NCBI GenBank assembly: GCA_001949185.1
Contig: BDGG01000001.1
Span: 6,779,280-6,843,279 of the forward strand
Direction: 5' to 3'
DNA length: 64,000 nt
DNA from: Ramazzottius varieornatus
Taxonomy: Eukaryota; Tardigrada; Eutardigrada; Parachela; Ramazzottiidae
A model generated the notes under the pieces. It worked only from the letters and a program-made list of their open reading frames with translations. It had not been told where the DNA came from and did not search any database. The translations under genes were made by a program, and so were the position numbers. This document shows positions 23,888 to 37,530 of this stretch, one piece after another. Position 1 is the first letter of the stretch; each line of letters opens with the position of its first letter.

Positions 23888-26800
23888 AACCAGACGGCCA
23901 CCAACTCGATTTCTAAGGATACTGTAGGTGGGCGGATTCTCACACTTGACAGATCCACCAAATTCCTAAAAACGGAAGAATTTTCTGGAACGCTACTCAC
24001 ACGAGGTGTGTTTCAGTTCGCTGGAATACAACAAAGCCGTGAGCGGGAGAAGAGGAAAGTTATGGCTATCTAGCAGTCCAGATCCCAGTTAAAGCCTAAC
24101 GACAGCATAACGATAGCTACATGTAGACCTCTCTAGAAGGCCGCAGATGGCGCTTTGGTCAAAGGGGTGGTGTCTGGCCAACGATATGTCTATCGGCGAG
24201 GCACATCTTTTTTCTCCACCCATTTTGCCCACAGGTGATACAGTAATTCCTACTCGGAAACGGTTGAGTCATAATCCTCACGTGTTTCTGGGAAAGTGTC
24301 CCGCTGAGGAATTTACTAATTACTCACGGTGGTCTGAAAAAGTATACATTCTGCGCCATCATTTTTCGCCGGACAACGGCGATATTGACAGGCCATTGTT
24401 GGAACTTGGCAAAATTATTATGTAGAGCTGTCTCGAGGTGGTGTCAAGTCGAAAAACCGTTACTGTACAATTGTCGGTAATTGTGCCACCCGTCTGAAGG
24501 CCCTCATAACCGTAAATCATTCCACATTTCTGGTCACGAACAATTACGAACCTTCATTGGCGGCAGCTCACACTTACAAAACCGTACCACTTGTACACGA
24601 ACCCATAAATTTTCTGCTGCGGAAGGGTGCTAGTCCAAAGTTGACATGCAGCCGAAAATATTTTCATTACTGATTTCTCAAATCTTCAGCGCAATGTCGC
24701 ATTTCCGAAAGAATGATAGATGCACTCTAAATATACTCGCCTCATCAATCATCCGCCGTGAACCTACGGTACGCTATTTGGCCAGTCCCTTTAAGTTTCA
24801 CCTTTGCAACCGTACCCCACACAGAATCCAGCGACAACGCGTGCGGGACAGTGCGCCCTTATGGACACGAAACTTGCGTGGAGACTCAACGTGGATCAAA
24901 AGCCATGGAACGCGGCAGTACTTACTCGACGGGAGAATCGTTCTTACGAAAAGACAGATGAGGAATACCATGACGGAACGGGGTCAACCCGTGCTGGGAA
25001 CTGAGGCTTACAAGAGGGGCAACTGGGACTCGGCTGGTTTACGTGATGTAGAGGAACTAATTAGACCGAAGACGGGTGTGGATTGTGGCTAAGACGGCTC
25101 ATATAGACAGCCCATGCGAAGCCCCGTCTTTCTTTGTGTTACATCGCCACTTTATTAGATTCCTACCCAAATTCAATTTCCCCTCGTCGATCCAATGAGA
25201 CAGACAACGCAATACAAACAGACGGACAAAATATGCGCCGCATTCTTCCTTCTGTAATTCGTCTCAATCGGCCATTTATCTGAACGTATATTGACAGCTG
25301 ACCAATGGCTCGCCCATTGTTCTCGCCTAAATGCCGGTTGGCGTCAAGAAGACCGTTGTGACCGTCGAAGACGCATCCGTTATTACACCTGCACAGAACG
25401 ACCCTGCTCACCAGAGAACTTGTGCCACCAGCAACCTATTCTACTCTGGTACGATAAGACTTCTGCCTAGAAATAGTAGAAAAATGGCCTCTGCACGCCT
25501 GTTTGGCGTGGATTTTGTTTTGATTGGTCGATTTATGAAAGGTGACAATTACGTCAATTACACAATGAGTGTAATCAGATAGATGGATTTTTTCCCTTCA
25601 ACAACATTGATAAGAGCAACAAGTCGAGCGGTAGAAGAAAAGGCCGGCATATCGTCCATTTTTCCGGTTATACTACCAGTTTAGGCACTTGCTTTTATAT
25701 ACGGCGTCAAACAGCACTGGACGCATTGGCTGCACATTGCCCGCCCTTTCTTTTTCTCGCCTTTTTATCCTCATCAGCTTATCGCGCACGATTACTGCAT
25801 GCTGGCCGGTAGAGCGCCTGTACGCGTATATTCTTGTCGATGGAAGTAAGGGAAGGCAGTTCCCCACCACAGTACACCACGTTTGCTATTGCAGTAGCAG
25901 CAGCAGCAGCAGCAGCAGTGCATAAACAGCTTTTGCCCATTGATCATCCCTCTCTGTATCATTCCAGCTCCTTCTTTACGCGCATCATCACAAAGCTTGC
26001 ATAGCTGGGTAACTTACGTCTAGAGCCATCACTTGCAACGGAAAACGTCGTTTATTTGATCATCCAGTCACGGTTATATTCCATCCGCCTCCCGCTGTAT
26101 TACCCATTATTCTTCATTATCATCTCTGACGTTCTTCCATTTACGGTATCCCGACGCACAAGTTTTGCCGGCTGGGTTGTAATCAAATGAACATGTGAGA
26201 ACATGTGGTTGATCAACATTTTGTGTTTATCACAAGCCATTCTATTTTTCGCCATGCAAGCTTGAATTTCAATTTTGTTCTTCCTCGTTCTCAAGATATT
26301 ATCCAATGTTATGGATGACCATCTCTTTAACTGTCTCATGCATCTAAAGTGTACGCCGAGTGGATTATCCCATACAGGAAAGACGCGGTGGCGCTCTTCG
26401 CCATCTCCCATAAGCAGAAAGATGACAAGGAGCAATCTTACCGGATGTCGTGTCCTGTTTGTCATGTATCTTTCATTAATACCGACCGGTCTTTCGAGCT
26501 CCTTCCCTTCCTCATCCGCTACCACGACGCTGAAGCCCCTTCTGACACTGCCCAATGTCACACGGATATCGGATAGTACCCTGTTAACCAACAGTTCGAC
26601 GGTCCGTGAAGCCCGCGAAATCCAGTGTCTCCCCATTAGACATACGTTTGCCTCGTCAAAAAGCGGTCTTGATGGTCTTCAAGCACCCAGGAGGGCCATT
26701 AATGGTAAGTGCCTGCGTGTGTGCCTCTCACAGTCTCAGCAATCGTAAAAAAGCCCCATATCATCGATTATCAAAACTGCTGCTCAGCTTTCTGTAAACA

Positions 26801-29800
26801 AACAATCAAAATTCTCGACGGGCAAAAATCAATACACAAAATCTAAGTACCCTGCGCACATATGGACAATTGGCTTCGAAAGCTGCGAAAACTTAGGATT
26901 TCGAAATTTTACTGGTCTGCACTAGCTCCTTGTTACTCTGACGGAACTCGCTTGCGTCGTCCTTCTACAAGGTGGGTCAACATGGTGGGTGTAATCACGT
27001 ATCGAGAGTAAACTTTCAGCGTATGTTCTGATCATCTGGCATTGAAAGAAAAGTCACGGAGACGATTACACATGTTCCGTAAACCCAGGGAACAGCAGGG
27101 ATGAATCAGGCTGGCCCAGTATGCAGTGTCTGCATAGCAATACAAGCAGCATGTCATTGATATTTTATCGCCGGTAATTTGCATTCTGCATGAGGCCCAT
27201 TATCGAACGGCGACAACCTTCATCCACCGTATCTGCCTGCATCCTCAGCCAAAGCTAAGTTTGATGCCTCTTTGCGTCTACATCGCTGTAAACGTCGTTA
27301 ACGGTGTTTCGGGACATGCATACCAAAGTCACCGGCTGATAATGGCGTCTCACACACCTGCCTTTGTGCAGCAGCAACATGCATGGGGATCTAACCTTGA
27401 ACACAATCAGCTGCTCTGGCGCATTATGTGTGCTATCGAGTCATAGGTAGGGCCTTTGTGGGATATGGGCCAAAGTCCGATAAAGGTTGAAAAGTCGACC
27501 CGACTAGACGAGCTAAAAGTAAGTGGGGGAAAGACTGCCAATAGAAGGTTGACGCTTTGAAAGGTTTCCGGTGATTAAATTACCGTTCAAATAACAGGAA
27601 CTTCACGCGGTTCATCAACATGCACACCATAGACCAAACAATATAGCCGATGTGTCTGACCTTCTGATCCCTTATCGGTATCGGCATACCGAAAAAACTT
27701 ACAGCGGGCCTATGGAACTAAAACCAGGAAGTAGTCTTTCCGGTCCTTTCTTGGTGGATCCATATCAAAGGAAATTTAACGTCTCGAGTTGAACTGCGCG
27801 AGAGGTTGAGGACAAACGAAATCCGACAAAACGATAGAAATTCAGAAATAGGCCGGTACTTATTTTTGCTGCTGCTTCTTTCGTAATGGTCTATAAGGCT
27901 CAAACGATGTCCACGAACCCATTGGAGCGGATAGTTTCTTCGGGGTTGCGACCGCTTCCCAGGGATGGACACGGATGATTTGCGTGGGGAAGCTACATCA
28001 CAACTGGTCATCAAAGCTGTATAGAAGGAAGCCTTGAGGCTTGTCTGGCAGAATTGCTTGTCCGATCGAGGAAGCTAATCGAATTTCTCCTCGCTATATC
28101 ATTTATGTGTGCTATTGCATTGCCGAATGCCCAGACAGGCATCTTGAGGAGCAGAGAAAAGAGCGTAGAATTGCGATCGACCTACTGAGTCTTCAGACGA
28201 AATTTGAGACCGTGATAATTCCACAAAGAGTATTGCTCTGGTCAGGAGGTACAATCTGGCTGTATTGGAGGAGTGTTATCATCCTATCGATCATCATACA
28301 ATTAGCAAGTGCTTGTGACCATGCAAAAGGCAAAGCCGAGAGCCTCGGTCCATTCCTACATATACAAAGTACATGTCCCCTTCACTTCATCACAAACAAG
28401 GAAACATTTCAGCGTTCTAACATGACTAAGTACCATGCGTGATGTGACGGTTTTGTCTGACACGACGAAGCCTCCCACCAATACACTCAACTATTTGATG
28501 AAAAATAGCCACTTTTAAATGGTGGAGTGAATTTACGACTGGCCATTCTTGACATATTGAGATCTCGTCGTGGGGCAAATATGGGCAATTTAACGGCAGC
28601 TTTCTTCTGAGTAAGCTCAAATATAGTCCAAAGTCCGAAGTACTCACATAGCGTAGCTGCACAAAATCAATCAAGATTCTTGGCGGTCCCTTCTCACTTC
28701 TCAGCTCCTTCTTGTGAGGCTCAATTGCACCCAGGCCGTAAACTTTTTGGCTGCTTGTTTAATGAAGCCTGAAGCATCCTTCAGCCAGAGATCGAGTAGA
28801 GCCATTCGTTGACACTCTTCGTAAAAAGTAGCAAAGCCGAGTCAATATTACATGAGATAGTTGCGCTTTTTGCCTGTGGGCCATATTGACGAGCCAGTAT
28901 ATGGTGCAAGTCGATATTCATTACTGATCGCAACTGAATTGTAACAAAGTTTTCTTATCTTCGTCTTATGCGCTCTGCAGAGAAGACCACGTTCCGGGTT
29001 CCCCGAGTGTCAGCTGTTCCGAGGAGCAATTTGGGATGAGCTACTCACTAGATGGTCCGACTAGTCGTTCACCCCATCACCAAAGTCAGACGGTTCAGGT
29101 TCTAGTTTCTGAGTCGCTCTGGACCTCCATGAAACTAGGCGAGTGGCTCCTCTGTGCCCGTCTAACTGAAGCGTAGTCCACAGCCCATTTGTTTTGCATA
29201 GTCTTCGGCGCAGTTCACCATCTTTCGGGTATCAACGTGCACGCTCAGACTCCGCTGAAGACACTTGAAGCTCATGATGGGTCGTCGTTGCGTGGGTCTA
29301 TTGGGGGAGATTGGAATTCCTGATGGGTCGTATAGGAGTGACAGGGAGCCACTTGTCCTTTGATATGGGAGGTTATCTGGGCTCTCTAGATTCCTGTGCA
29401 TGTTTAGTTTCATGGGGAAAAGGAAGCAGCCGGCGTGTCAATAGGTCCATACCAAAGTTGTGCTGTTTTTTCTTGCCTTTTCGACTTGACAGCGGCGAGA
29501 TTGCGTGGCTGACTCGAGCATGTTTCGGTCAGCTTTCATCATGGAGCTGCTTGTTATGATCGAACAAGCTCGCGCAGCGTGTCACCGAGAGCCCGACTTG
29601 TTATATTAGTTTTTTCGGTTCTGCGTGTTGATGATGACAGTATCAAGAGGGGAGGCTTGTTTTTCCAAGCGTGCCGCCAAGCCCACTCTGTAATATTTTC
29701 CTGCTCATTCATACAAATTTCATTGCCACTTTCAATCGGCTGGGTCCTCTGTTGATGACTTTGTGCAGACTGCATGGCTAGATAAACAAACAAAAGTTTT

Positions 29801-32444
29801 ACGCTAGGCAAGTTCAACTGCTACATTCTGGCACCTATTGTAGAAAACTGCACACTCAAAAGATCGTGGTGTTCTTCGGTCCCTATTAAACCTCATAGTT
29901 CAATGTCGTCACATATTCGAAAAACAGCTTTAGTACGTAGTGATGGACACGGCCTGTTGAAGTCGAGCGCGAAGATGGTTTTGCATAGTTTTTTGCTTCG
30001 TTAATTTGATGGGTTACGTCAGTTGATTGATGATGACTGATTTTTAAGCATATTTATAGCTTTTTCTCGCGGTGGTCTTCGCGCTGCTCTGTCCAGTGCC
30101 GGCCTCGAACCAGTTTTGTGAACGGTTGCAAGTTGCGACGAGCGAGGAAGTCAAAGCAGTCATAAAACCGTCAGTGGATAAACGGAATCCTGATGAATGA
30201 TTGTTTGCATTTTTGCTCCTCGTGTATACAGTAATACGCCCTTTCTAGCTCTTCGCTAGAGAAATCAAGACTATCTAGTCTTGGAGAAATACACATGGTT
30301 AAATCAAACGCATGACAGCACACTCTTCTTCGCCAAGCTAAACCCGGCGAGCGATTCTTTCGTTCGCTGCCGCCGTTATAAAAATTGCAAGCATGACTGC
30401 GTTCAATCATGCCGTAAATTGCACCTTGTGATAGGTAATACTTTTCACGTTCTTGTTAGAATTTGACTGGAAAGTGGTGTGAACGGAAGATGCTGCGTGT
30501 TCATGAGAGTATTACAGGCATTAGGGTTCGATATAATCAGCATAAATTGTAGGTCAGCGTATTTCCCTGTCTGGCCAATGATTTGCTGAAATGCTTCCCA
30601 GTTGATAAATCCATAAAATTTCTTGCATGTTAAATAGGTGCCGTTAATGCGCCGATGGAATGGTCACATGTTGATTCTACAGCTCATAGACTTCCTTGTG
30701 CATGTCTTGTCAGCAGCGTTATAGCTGGATACACTGCTGGGTAAACGCGACAGCATGTTGTCCACAAAGACCCTTTTTCAAAATTGATGGACAGTTCAAA
30801 GGTGGACAGATACAAGCTAAAAAGCGGTTCGTATGTGCCGAATGCTCAAGCTTGTCGAGATTGGAAATGTACGGGATTATAAAGATGGACAGCTACAAAG
30901 TACGTGTTTCACCAGCCGCTCAGCAGTCGACTTTGAACGTTTGAGGTGGCTATAAGTTCTGTGTTTCCAACCGACACGGAAGAACAAAAATGTTTTGGCC
31001 AGAATGCTCGAAAAACTTCTGCTTGAATGTGACAGTGTGGATTTCTCATTGCCGCTATACTGTGGTTCGAGTAGCTAAAACGTAAAAAGTGGATGCAGTA
31101 AGCTAGTAGTGACGATCGTTCGTCAAACCGACCCGATTGAACCACAAAGAAAACATGAAGCTAAAAGATCGAATCTCAAGATTTCTCTGTTTCCCCCCCC
31201 TCCCAAAACTCCGACGGAGGATTTCATTCTTGCCCAAGACTTGCATCGAATATTATTTGCCTGCGATGGAGGTGCCAAGTAGGCCAAAGAACAGTAGATC
31301 GACAACATCAATAAGCAGTGACTTTCCGCCCACTGACTTAACGGTCCCTAAAGAATCTTCCCATAAAGATTAGTCAAGATTAAAGTTTTTGACTAAACTG
31401 TCCTGATTGTCCAAAAGTTCAAATTGATCATTGCCAAACAGATTACGGCTTCTTTGCGAAGTCAATCAATCAGCTTCTTGATATTGCCGCTTTTCTCACT
31501 GATCCGAGAAGCTCCTCCTCTATCTATCAATCATCCCCGCTACAAACCTAGCTTCCTGGATTCATCAGTGTTTTTGTGGGATACTCGACCCATGACGTCA
31601 CTCCTCATGGTTCAGAGTTTCATGTTGAGAAGCCATGCGTAGCCTAACGACGCGCTTTGATTAAAATGGCCGAATGACATAAATGGCCTGGTGGATAATG
31701 GCCCATTGTTCAATGAGGGCTATTTGGAGCTAAATAGTTGACTGCGTATTGGGTAAGAAGAGTGTGTGAAAAGAGGGACGAGGAGGAAGTAGCCGGCTGG
31801 TGACCGGTGCGTGCTGGCTGGTTATGGCGGAATATCGGCTTCCATTGTCCCTGGCTGTAACCAAAGGCATGAACCATGACGGCTCAGCTTGCATGGAAGC
31901 CTTTAGCCACACACAGTACGTCATCGCAAGCTGTCACGATGGGGAAGAAAGGACATGCTCGGGTTTGGTCAAGTAGCTTTCCCAAAAGATTGTAAGCGGA
32001 TGCCGCGGCGTTCATCCGTGAATGACACTGTTCGTTGTGGGTCTTCCCTCAAAAGCGGCTAGGCGAAATATCGAACAGAGTTCATGGTTTCCCTTATCTG
32101 TGTCTGATGACATATAGAACCGTAGAATTGAGAAATACAGTAAGATACATCGAGATTGCACGCACAGTACCGATACAGTATTGGATTCAGACTTCAACAG
32201 TTTTATAGTATGTATTAATAATTCTGTTACCGTAGAATGAAACACAATCTTACCGGCGAAAAAAAGTGTACTAAGTGTCCGCATTGATTACAACAGAATT
32301 GTTTTTGTGGAGTACCCGAATAATAACTTGGAAGTTTAGTTAATGGGTAAAGCGTGCAGTGCGATCTCGGTGATATGGGCGTATTACTCGCAAAGCTCAA
32401 GAGCGCCGTGGTTATCTCGTGCAACGCACTTATTTTTTTTGCAG
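23888..32444. other. Long stretch without a confident gene
   Basis: Upstream of the first glypican exon I can identify. It must hold the glypican promoter and the signal-peptide exon unless those lie still further left, but I could not recognise that exon. Frames of 60-180 codons occur on both strands (best at 26.1-26.75 kb) without family resemblance. A CAG/GCA microsatellite lies at 25891-25918. Confidence 0.45.
25891..25918. repeat. CAG trinucleotide microsatellite
   Basis: About eight GCA units in a row, following a GCAGTAGCA variant unit. No convincing coding exon covers it. Confidence 0.85.
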
Positions 32445-35400
32445 GGGATCATTTGACCATCTGCGCCCAGGAAAGCACATGCTGCACAAAAGAGATGGAG
32501 CAGAAACTGAGTACATTGGCCCGGGCGGATTACGAGAGGCTATTTGGTGATCACGTCAATCGCTTTAAAGCGCTGCTAATCGCCCGAACCACCAGATTTG
32601 ATGGTACGTATCACAGCTATCACAACATTTCACATGGGCATATCTTTGCCGTTAAAGTAGCGCAAATGACTATCCAACAATCCTGAGAGAAGAATGTCCA
32701 CACCTTGGCCAGGTATTTTGTGGACATTCTCATTAAGCCGTCTTTAGGCTGCACAAAGGGATACCGGCGGAATCTGTGAGCTGCTGCGGCATGCCAGAGA
32801 TTTGTGCCACACATAAACCACTCAAAAGAATCGAGACTCGCTTCAGCCGTCTCTTTGTCCCACCTTTTGCCCGGCTTTGTGCTACTTTGTGGCATTCTTC
32901 ATCGGGACACCACAAAACAAACGTTTACCCATTAAAGGCTCAGCAGAGCAACAGCAAAGCCTCCGTCATCTATCTCAAGCCTCATAACAATCACTGAAAT
33001 CTACCAAACAATAGGCTAACGAGGATTTGTCTGGCTCGTTAATTGCAATTTGACGAAGATGAAAGACAAAAGGAGGCTCAGCTTAACCTTGCATGATCAA
33101 AGGTCTTCTCTCAGCTAATGTAGACCTTCCCTCGGGCCACCTCAGAATATGATGACAAAAAATACTCACTAGCTCCCATCTGCCACTTTTATAAGAAAAT
33201 GACTCAGCATACCCTGCCCAAGATTGGAATCTTGTGAATTTTAGCAACATTCCGTCCATCTGAATTTCAGTAAACGGAACCAGTTGCGCACTTGATCCCA
33301 ACATAATTCTAAACGGACACTTTTTTTCTACAGAGTTCTTCACGGAGCTGATCCGGAACTCGCGCCACAGTCTGGACAGTATGTTCAGCAGGACTTACGG
33401 AGACCTGTACATCAAAAACAAAGACGTCTTCACTGAGCTGTTTGACAGCCTCGAGTTGTACTATCACGGAAACCGAGGTCGTGTCGACCTGAAGCACACT
33501 ATGGACCACTTTTTCGTCAGTCTCTTCCAGAAAATGTTCAGCCTTCTGAACGCCCAGTACGCCTTAGAGAGCTCACACAACCACTGCATAAAGCGCGTGA
33601 TGGACAAGATCAAGCCTTTTGGCGAAGCGCAGGAACGGCTGACCAACCAAATTAGACGTGCTTTCGTCGATGCTCGGACCTTCGTACAAGCCTTGGCCAT
33701 CGGGCGGGATACTCTGCGGACAGCTTCGGAGCTGCCGGTGTCGCAACAGTGTACTCACGCCCTGACCAAAATGATGTACTGTCCGCAGTGCCGTGGTATG
33801 CTCGACCTCAAGCCTTGTCCATCTTACTGCCTCCATGTCATGAAAGCTTGCTTGGTCCACCACATCGAACTGGAATCAGAGTGGAACCAATATATCGGTA
33901 AGTAGTTTTTGAACATGGCGCCGTCATCTATCGCTGGTTCTTTTTTGAAGATCAATTCAGTGTGAACTGAAGCAAAATAATCGGAGAATATACGGGTCCG
34001 AAAATATACCCTAGTCGCTAATGCGCAGAGACGTTCTTGACCCGGTAAAAATCACCGGGACGAAAACCGTTACTGAAACCGTCCACTTCGCCGACATTCA
34101 CTGCATCTGTGGAACATGACGTCACAGACACGTGTGGTGAATTGAAAGTGACAGCTTGCTGGCCAGCGGTTGACATGACGTCATGCGCCACTTAGGTTTG
34201 TGTTCACTTTAAATGCACGTAACTTCGTTAGTCGAGGTTGACCAGGTTGGGATTCGAAAGAAGTAAATATTTATCGGGGAAAGATTCGATTACGGCGGTC
34301 TGTACCTGCTGTCAGGTGGAAGAAAGAATAGTTGTTAAGAAGTTTGCCCATCGAAAAGGTGAAGAGCTAAGGACGGTGTTTCCTTTAGAAGAAAAAGAAA
34401 GCACTTGAGTTTACCACAGTGAGCAATGCATAAAAGCAGGTTATTCGAGTCGAACCAGACGTCTCTCTTCTGAATATTATTCAGGCATTCATAATTCTAT
34501 AAGAAGCTGTGTGGTCAGTCAGGCAGATTTTTCTCACTGATAACTTCACAGCTGACCAGCTTCTGCCATTCATTCGAAAATCTTTCAGGAGAAAGCTCAC
34601 CAGAAGAAACCGACTGTAGTTCGGATCGCCATTGTCCGATTGTTCCATTCCTGCTGAAACGAAGGACTCCTTAGCCGTGATTGATTCAGCCGTCAGGTGA
34701 AACGAGGCCGCTTTCCTTTTATGTCCTTCCCTCCTGGAAAGCATTTTACAACCTTGTTGGCAGGTCTTTCATGGTAGCCGCCATTAAACACGTTTAATGA
34801 CGGTGTTTACGATCTTCAGACTCGGTAAGCGCGTTCGGGACAGACTGGCTCATTCGCTTACTGATACCTCTCCTGAGACACCATTAATCCCTTCGCGTCT
34901 AATGCAAGTAGCGTAATTAAGTGATCAGCTATGCATGATGCACTTGTCAACTGTGATTCCACTTCGTAACCGTTGATGAAGTTCCTCGAGGAGCAAGCCG
35001 TAAACAAAATGTCGTGTAGGCAGACGACTCAAGTGAGGTCGGAACGTAATGTCTGACAGTTAGCTTACTTCTCATTGTAAACTTCTGTCTGAGGTTCCCC
35101 GCCGTTCCTAATCAGCCGTTAGACAGTTCGGAAGAATGTAAGAAATCTAGACACCTGAACCAGAAATGAAAACATGTTTTGAGCGTCGAAGTTAAAATCC
35201 TCAAATCGAGGCTTTGACGCATTAACTCTTTCTAATAAAAGGGGGTTAAATTCGCTCTTCCTTCATAAATGAAAATCTGGGCACAGCTGCTGGTGTTCCG
35301 GCTGACTTAAAGTCGAACGAAGTCCAGTGGCTAAGTGCGGGTCTGTCTGATTGTGAGGGGAAGTTGACCAAGTGTGTCCAGGGGGAAGGACAATATAATC

Positions 35401-37079
35401 AGCCCGCTTCGGACTTCGGTCCTTCCATCAGGATTATGCTAATCACCATTCAGACCAACTCGTGCTTATCTTCCTTCTTGCACATTCCAGATGCCCTCCT
35501 GGATCTGACTGGTCGCCTCCGAAGTCCTCTCAACATCGAAACCGTCGTTGTTCCATTGGACGTCAAAATATCCGAAGCTATCATGAACCTTCAAGAAAAA
35601 GCCGACAACGTTTCTCAAAAGGTACTCATACGTTGAATTCAAGATGAAAGTTATTTTGTCGTTACAGAATTATCATCTGAATAAGTTTCGGCAGCTAATG
35701 TTTAAAATTTATCATATTTGGTAATTTTGTGAGATCTTTATAGCCGACCGCAGGAGAGGGCACTGATTGTTACCACCAATTTTCACGATTTTTGATTAGG
35801 TATTTGCGGAATGTGGAAAGCCAAGGCTGACCGATCCTACCGCCAAAAGGACCAAACGAGCTTCGGTTGAACCCAGGGTCCGCAATCGTCCATCGCAGCC
35901 ACACACTTCCTCCAACCACGGTCCCTCATCGCAAGTCACCATTGGGTCTGGTCATCTCAACCTGGAGCAACTGAGTAAAGACATCAGAGACAAGCTTTCT
36001 CCTTCGAAAGACTTTTGGAGTACCCTACCATCGGAACTCTGTACGGACTACGCCAAGACGTTCAGGAACCCCGTCCAGGAAGACTGCTGGAACGGCATGA
36101 CCAAGTCCAAGTGAGTGGCATTCAGTACTACGTTGCTTTCTGGGTCTCGATTGGCCAACTGTTACTTTTCATAGGTCTTCGCACTCTTCAGCAGCGGAAC
36201 TGGCAGCTGGACCGTCCTCGCCCAAACTGACCAAAAGTTCTCATCCGGACAGCCTCCCAAAGTCTAGTGCACCAATCGGGCACCAAATCCAGCAGTTGAA
36301 ACTGGTCACATCCAAGCTGAAGCAGGCTGTCAAAGACGTCGATGTGGAATGGATCGAGACAGGTTAGTTTAACTCCCTGCAGATATTCCGGTTTAAGTGT
36401 GCACTGGTACGAAAATACAATTGGTAAAATTGGTAAAAACAAACGATCTACTTATATCACACAGTTTTAAACCTTCACTCTTTTTCGTTTCAACCATCAT
36501 TATCTTGTTCACGTCCGCCCTTACACTTGGTATTTTCTTTCGATTATCTACGAGTTTCGGTATCTTGCAGTGTCATCAGATGAAGAGCCTGGCGGAGACG
36601 ACGAGGACCACATCGAGCCGGACCGAGGCAGCGGAGAGTCGAAAATCATTGAAGGAAGCGGTAAAATCGACGTAACCATCGACAAGGACGCCGAACCTGA
36701 CGGTGCAGACGACATCATCGAAGGCTCCGGCAGAACTTCTGGTCCTGCAGGCACCACCACGTCCACTGGGTCGCCAGTCACTCACGAAGTTCGCGTCCAC
36801 CCGAAACTGCACACAACAGCACCAAAGATCTCCGTACCACCTCCCGAATGGAGCTTCGAGACAACAAGTACCACCACGGCAGCGACTACTACCACGGCTA
36901 CCACGACCACGATGAGGACAACTGCTACGATGAAAGCACCAACGTCACCCCACAGGCCGGTCACGCCGCAACCCAAAGCACCACCAACACGCGCAGCAGC
37001 CTCCAAGAAGGGGTGCTCGTGGGTGTCCGTGCTGCTGTTTGCTGTATGCGCTCGTTTCATATGGGTAAGCTGGATGTAA
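32445..37079 (+). CDS. Glypican (GPC4/6 or Dally-like type), first exon missing
   Basis: A GPI-anchored heparan sulfate proteoglycan of the cell surface that modulates Wnt, Hedgehog, BMP and FGF ligands. Exons 32445-32603, 33334-33897, 35491-35621, 35800-36110, about 36175-36362 and 36571-37079 join in frame to about 619 residues. Diagnostic stretches are [14 protein letters not shown], the cysteine cluster [18 protein letters not shown] followed by [41 protein letters not shown] and EDCWNG. A dibasic KRTKRA site fits the convertase cleavage known in glypicans. Three Ser-Gly pairs in an acidic run ([21 protein letters not shown]) are likely glycosaminoglycan sites. The protein ends in a Thr-rich stretch and a hydrophobic tail ([18 protein letters not shown]), as expected for a GPI signal. 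The exon carrying the signal peptide and first cysteine was not found. AATAAA lies at 37521. Confidence 0.93.
34118..34183. promoter_or_regulatory. Two palindromic CRE sites in a glypican intron
   Basis: TGACGTCA occurs exactly at 34118-34125 and 34176-34183, 58 bases apart, inside the 1.6 kb intron after the second identified glypican exon. Perfect CREB/ATF sites are rare by chance, so a pair suggests an intronic enhancer or alternative promoter. This is inference from the motif only. Confidence 0.35.
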
Positions 37080-37530
37080 GGTGGGAGGAGAGACGGTTCT
37101 CCAAAGGTAAATCTAGTCGAAAGTTGATTAAAAAGACAGATGTGATGGAACAATCAAACTCTTACTGGACTTTCGTTGGACTCGAGCGGGCACTGAACCT
37201 GCAGAGATTGCGAGAGAATTCTGGGCTTCAGAATAAGACGGAAATTTGGTGCCGGCGGAACCACTCAATCATTGCTTTTCCGGACAAAGAAGACTTCCAA
37301 AGACGAACTTTTCTAAACTACTGACTGAGCAGTCGTGCAAATGGATTGCGCATGCCTTGACGACTGTTTGCCAAATGTGATGTTCTAATTTCGACAGTTT
37401 TTATAGAAATTTATCGTATGGGAATCTCCCAACATGGGAGCGGAATCCTTGCGCTTTTGCATTTATGCTGCTGTACCGTGTATCCCCCAAGATACTTTTT
37501 TGTAGCGAACATTTTCCAAAAATAAACAGA
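37080..37530. terminator. Glypican 3' region with polyadenylation signal
   Basis: Non-coding after the glypican stop. A canonical AATAAA lies at 37521-37526, about 440 bases past the stop. Beyond it the minus-strand frames described next begin. Confidence 0.55.

Noticed and set aside
26100-26636. 178-codon minus-strand frame.
   Set aside because: It competes with a plus-strand frame of similar quality and matches no family.
26640-26710. Minus-strand phrase INGPPGCLKTIKTAF resembling a Walker A loop.
   Set aside because: The key glycine is Leu, the frame stops directly after, and the following DEA lies far too close for a helicase. Treated as chance.
31790-31950. Plus-strand frame containing AVTKGMNHDG as a possible missing glypican exon.
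   Set aside because: It has no matching cysteine, and the donor after it is in the wrong phase for the exon at 32445.
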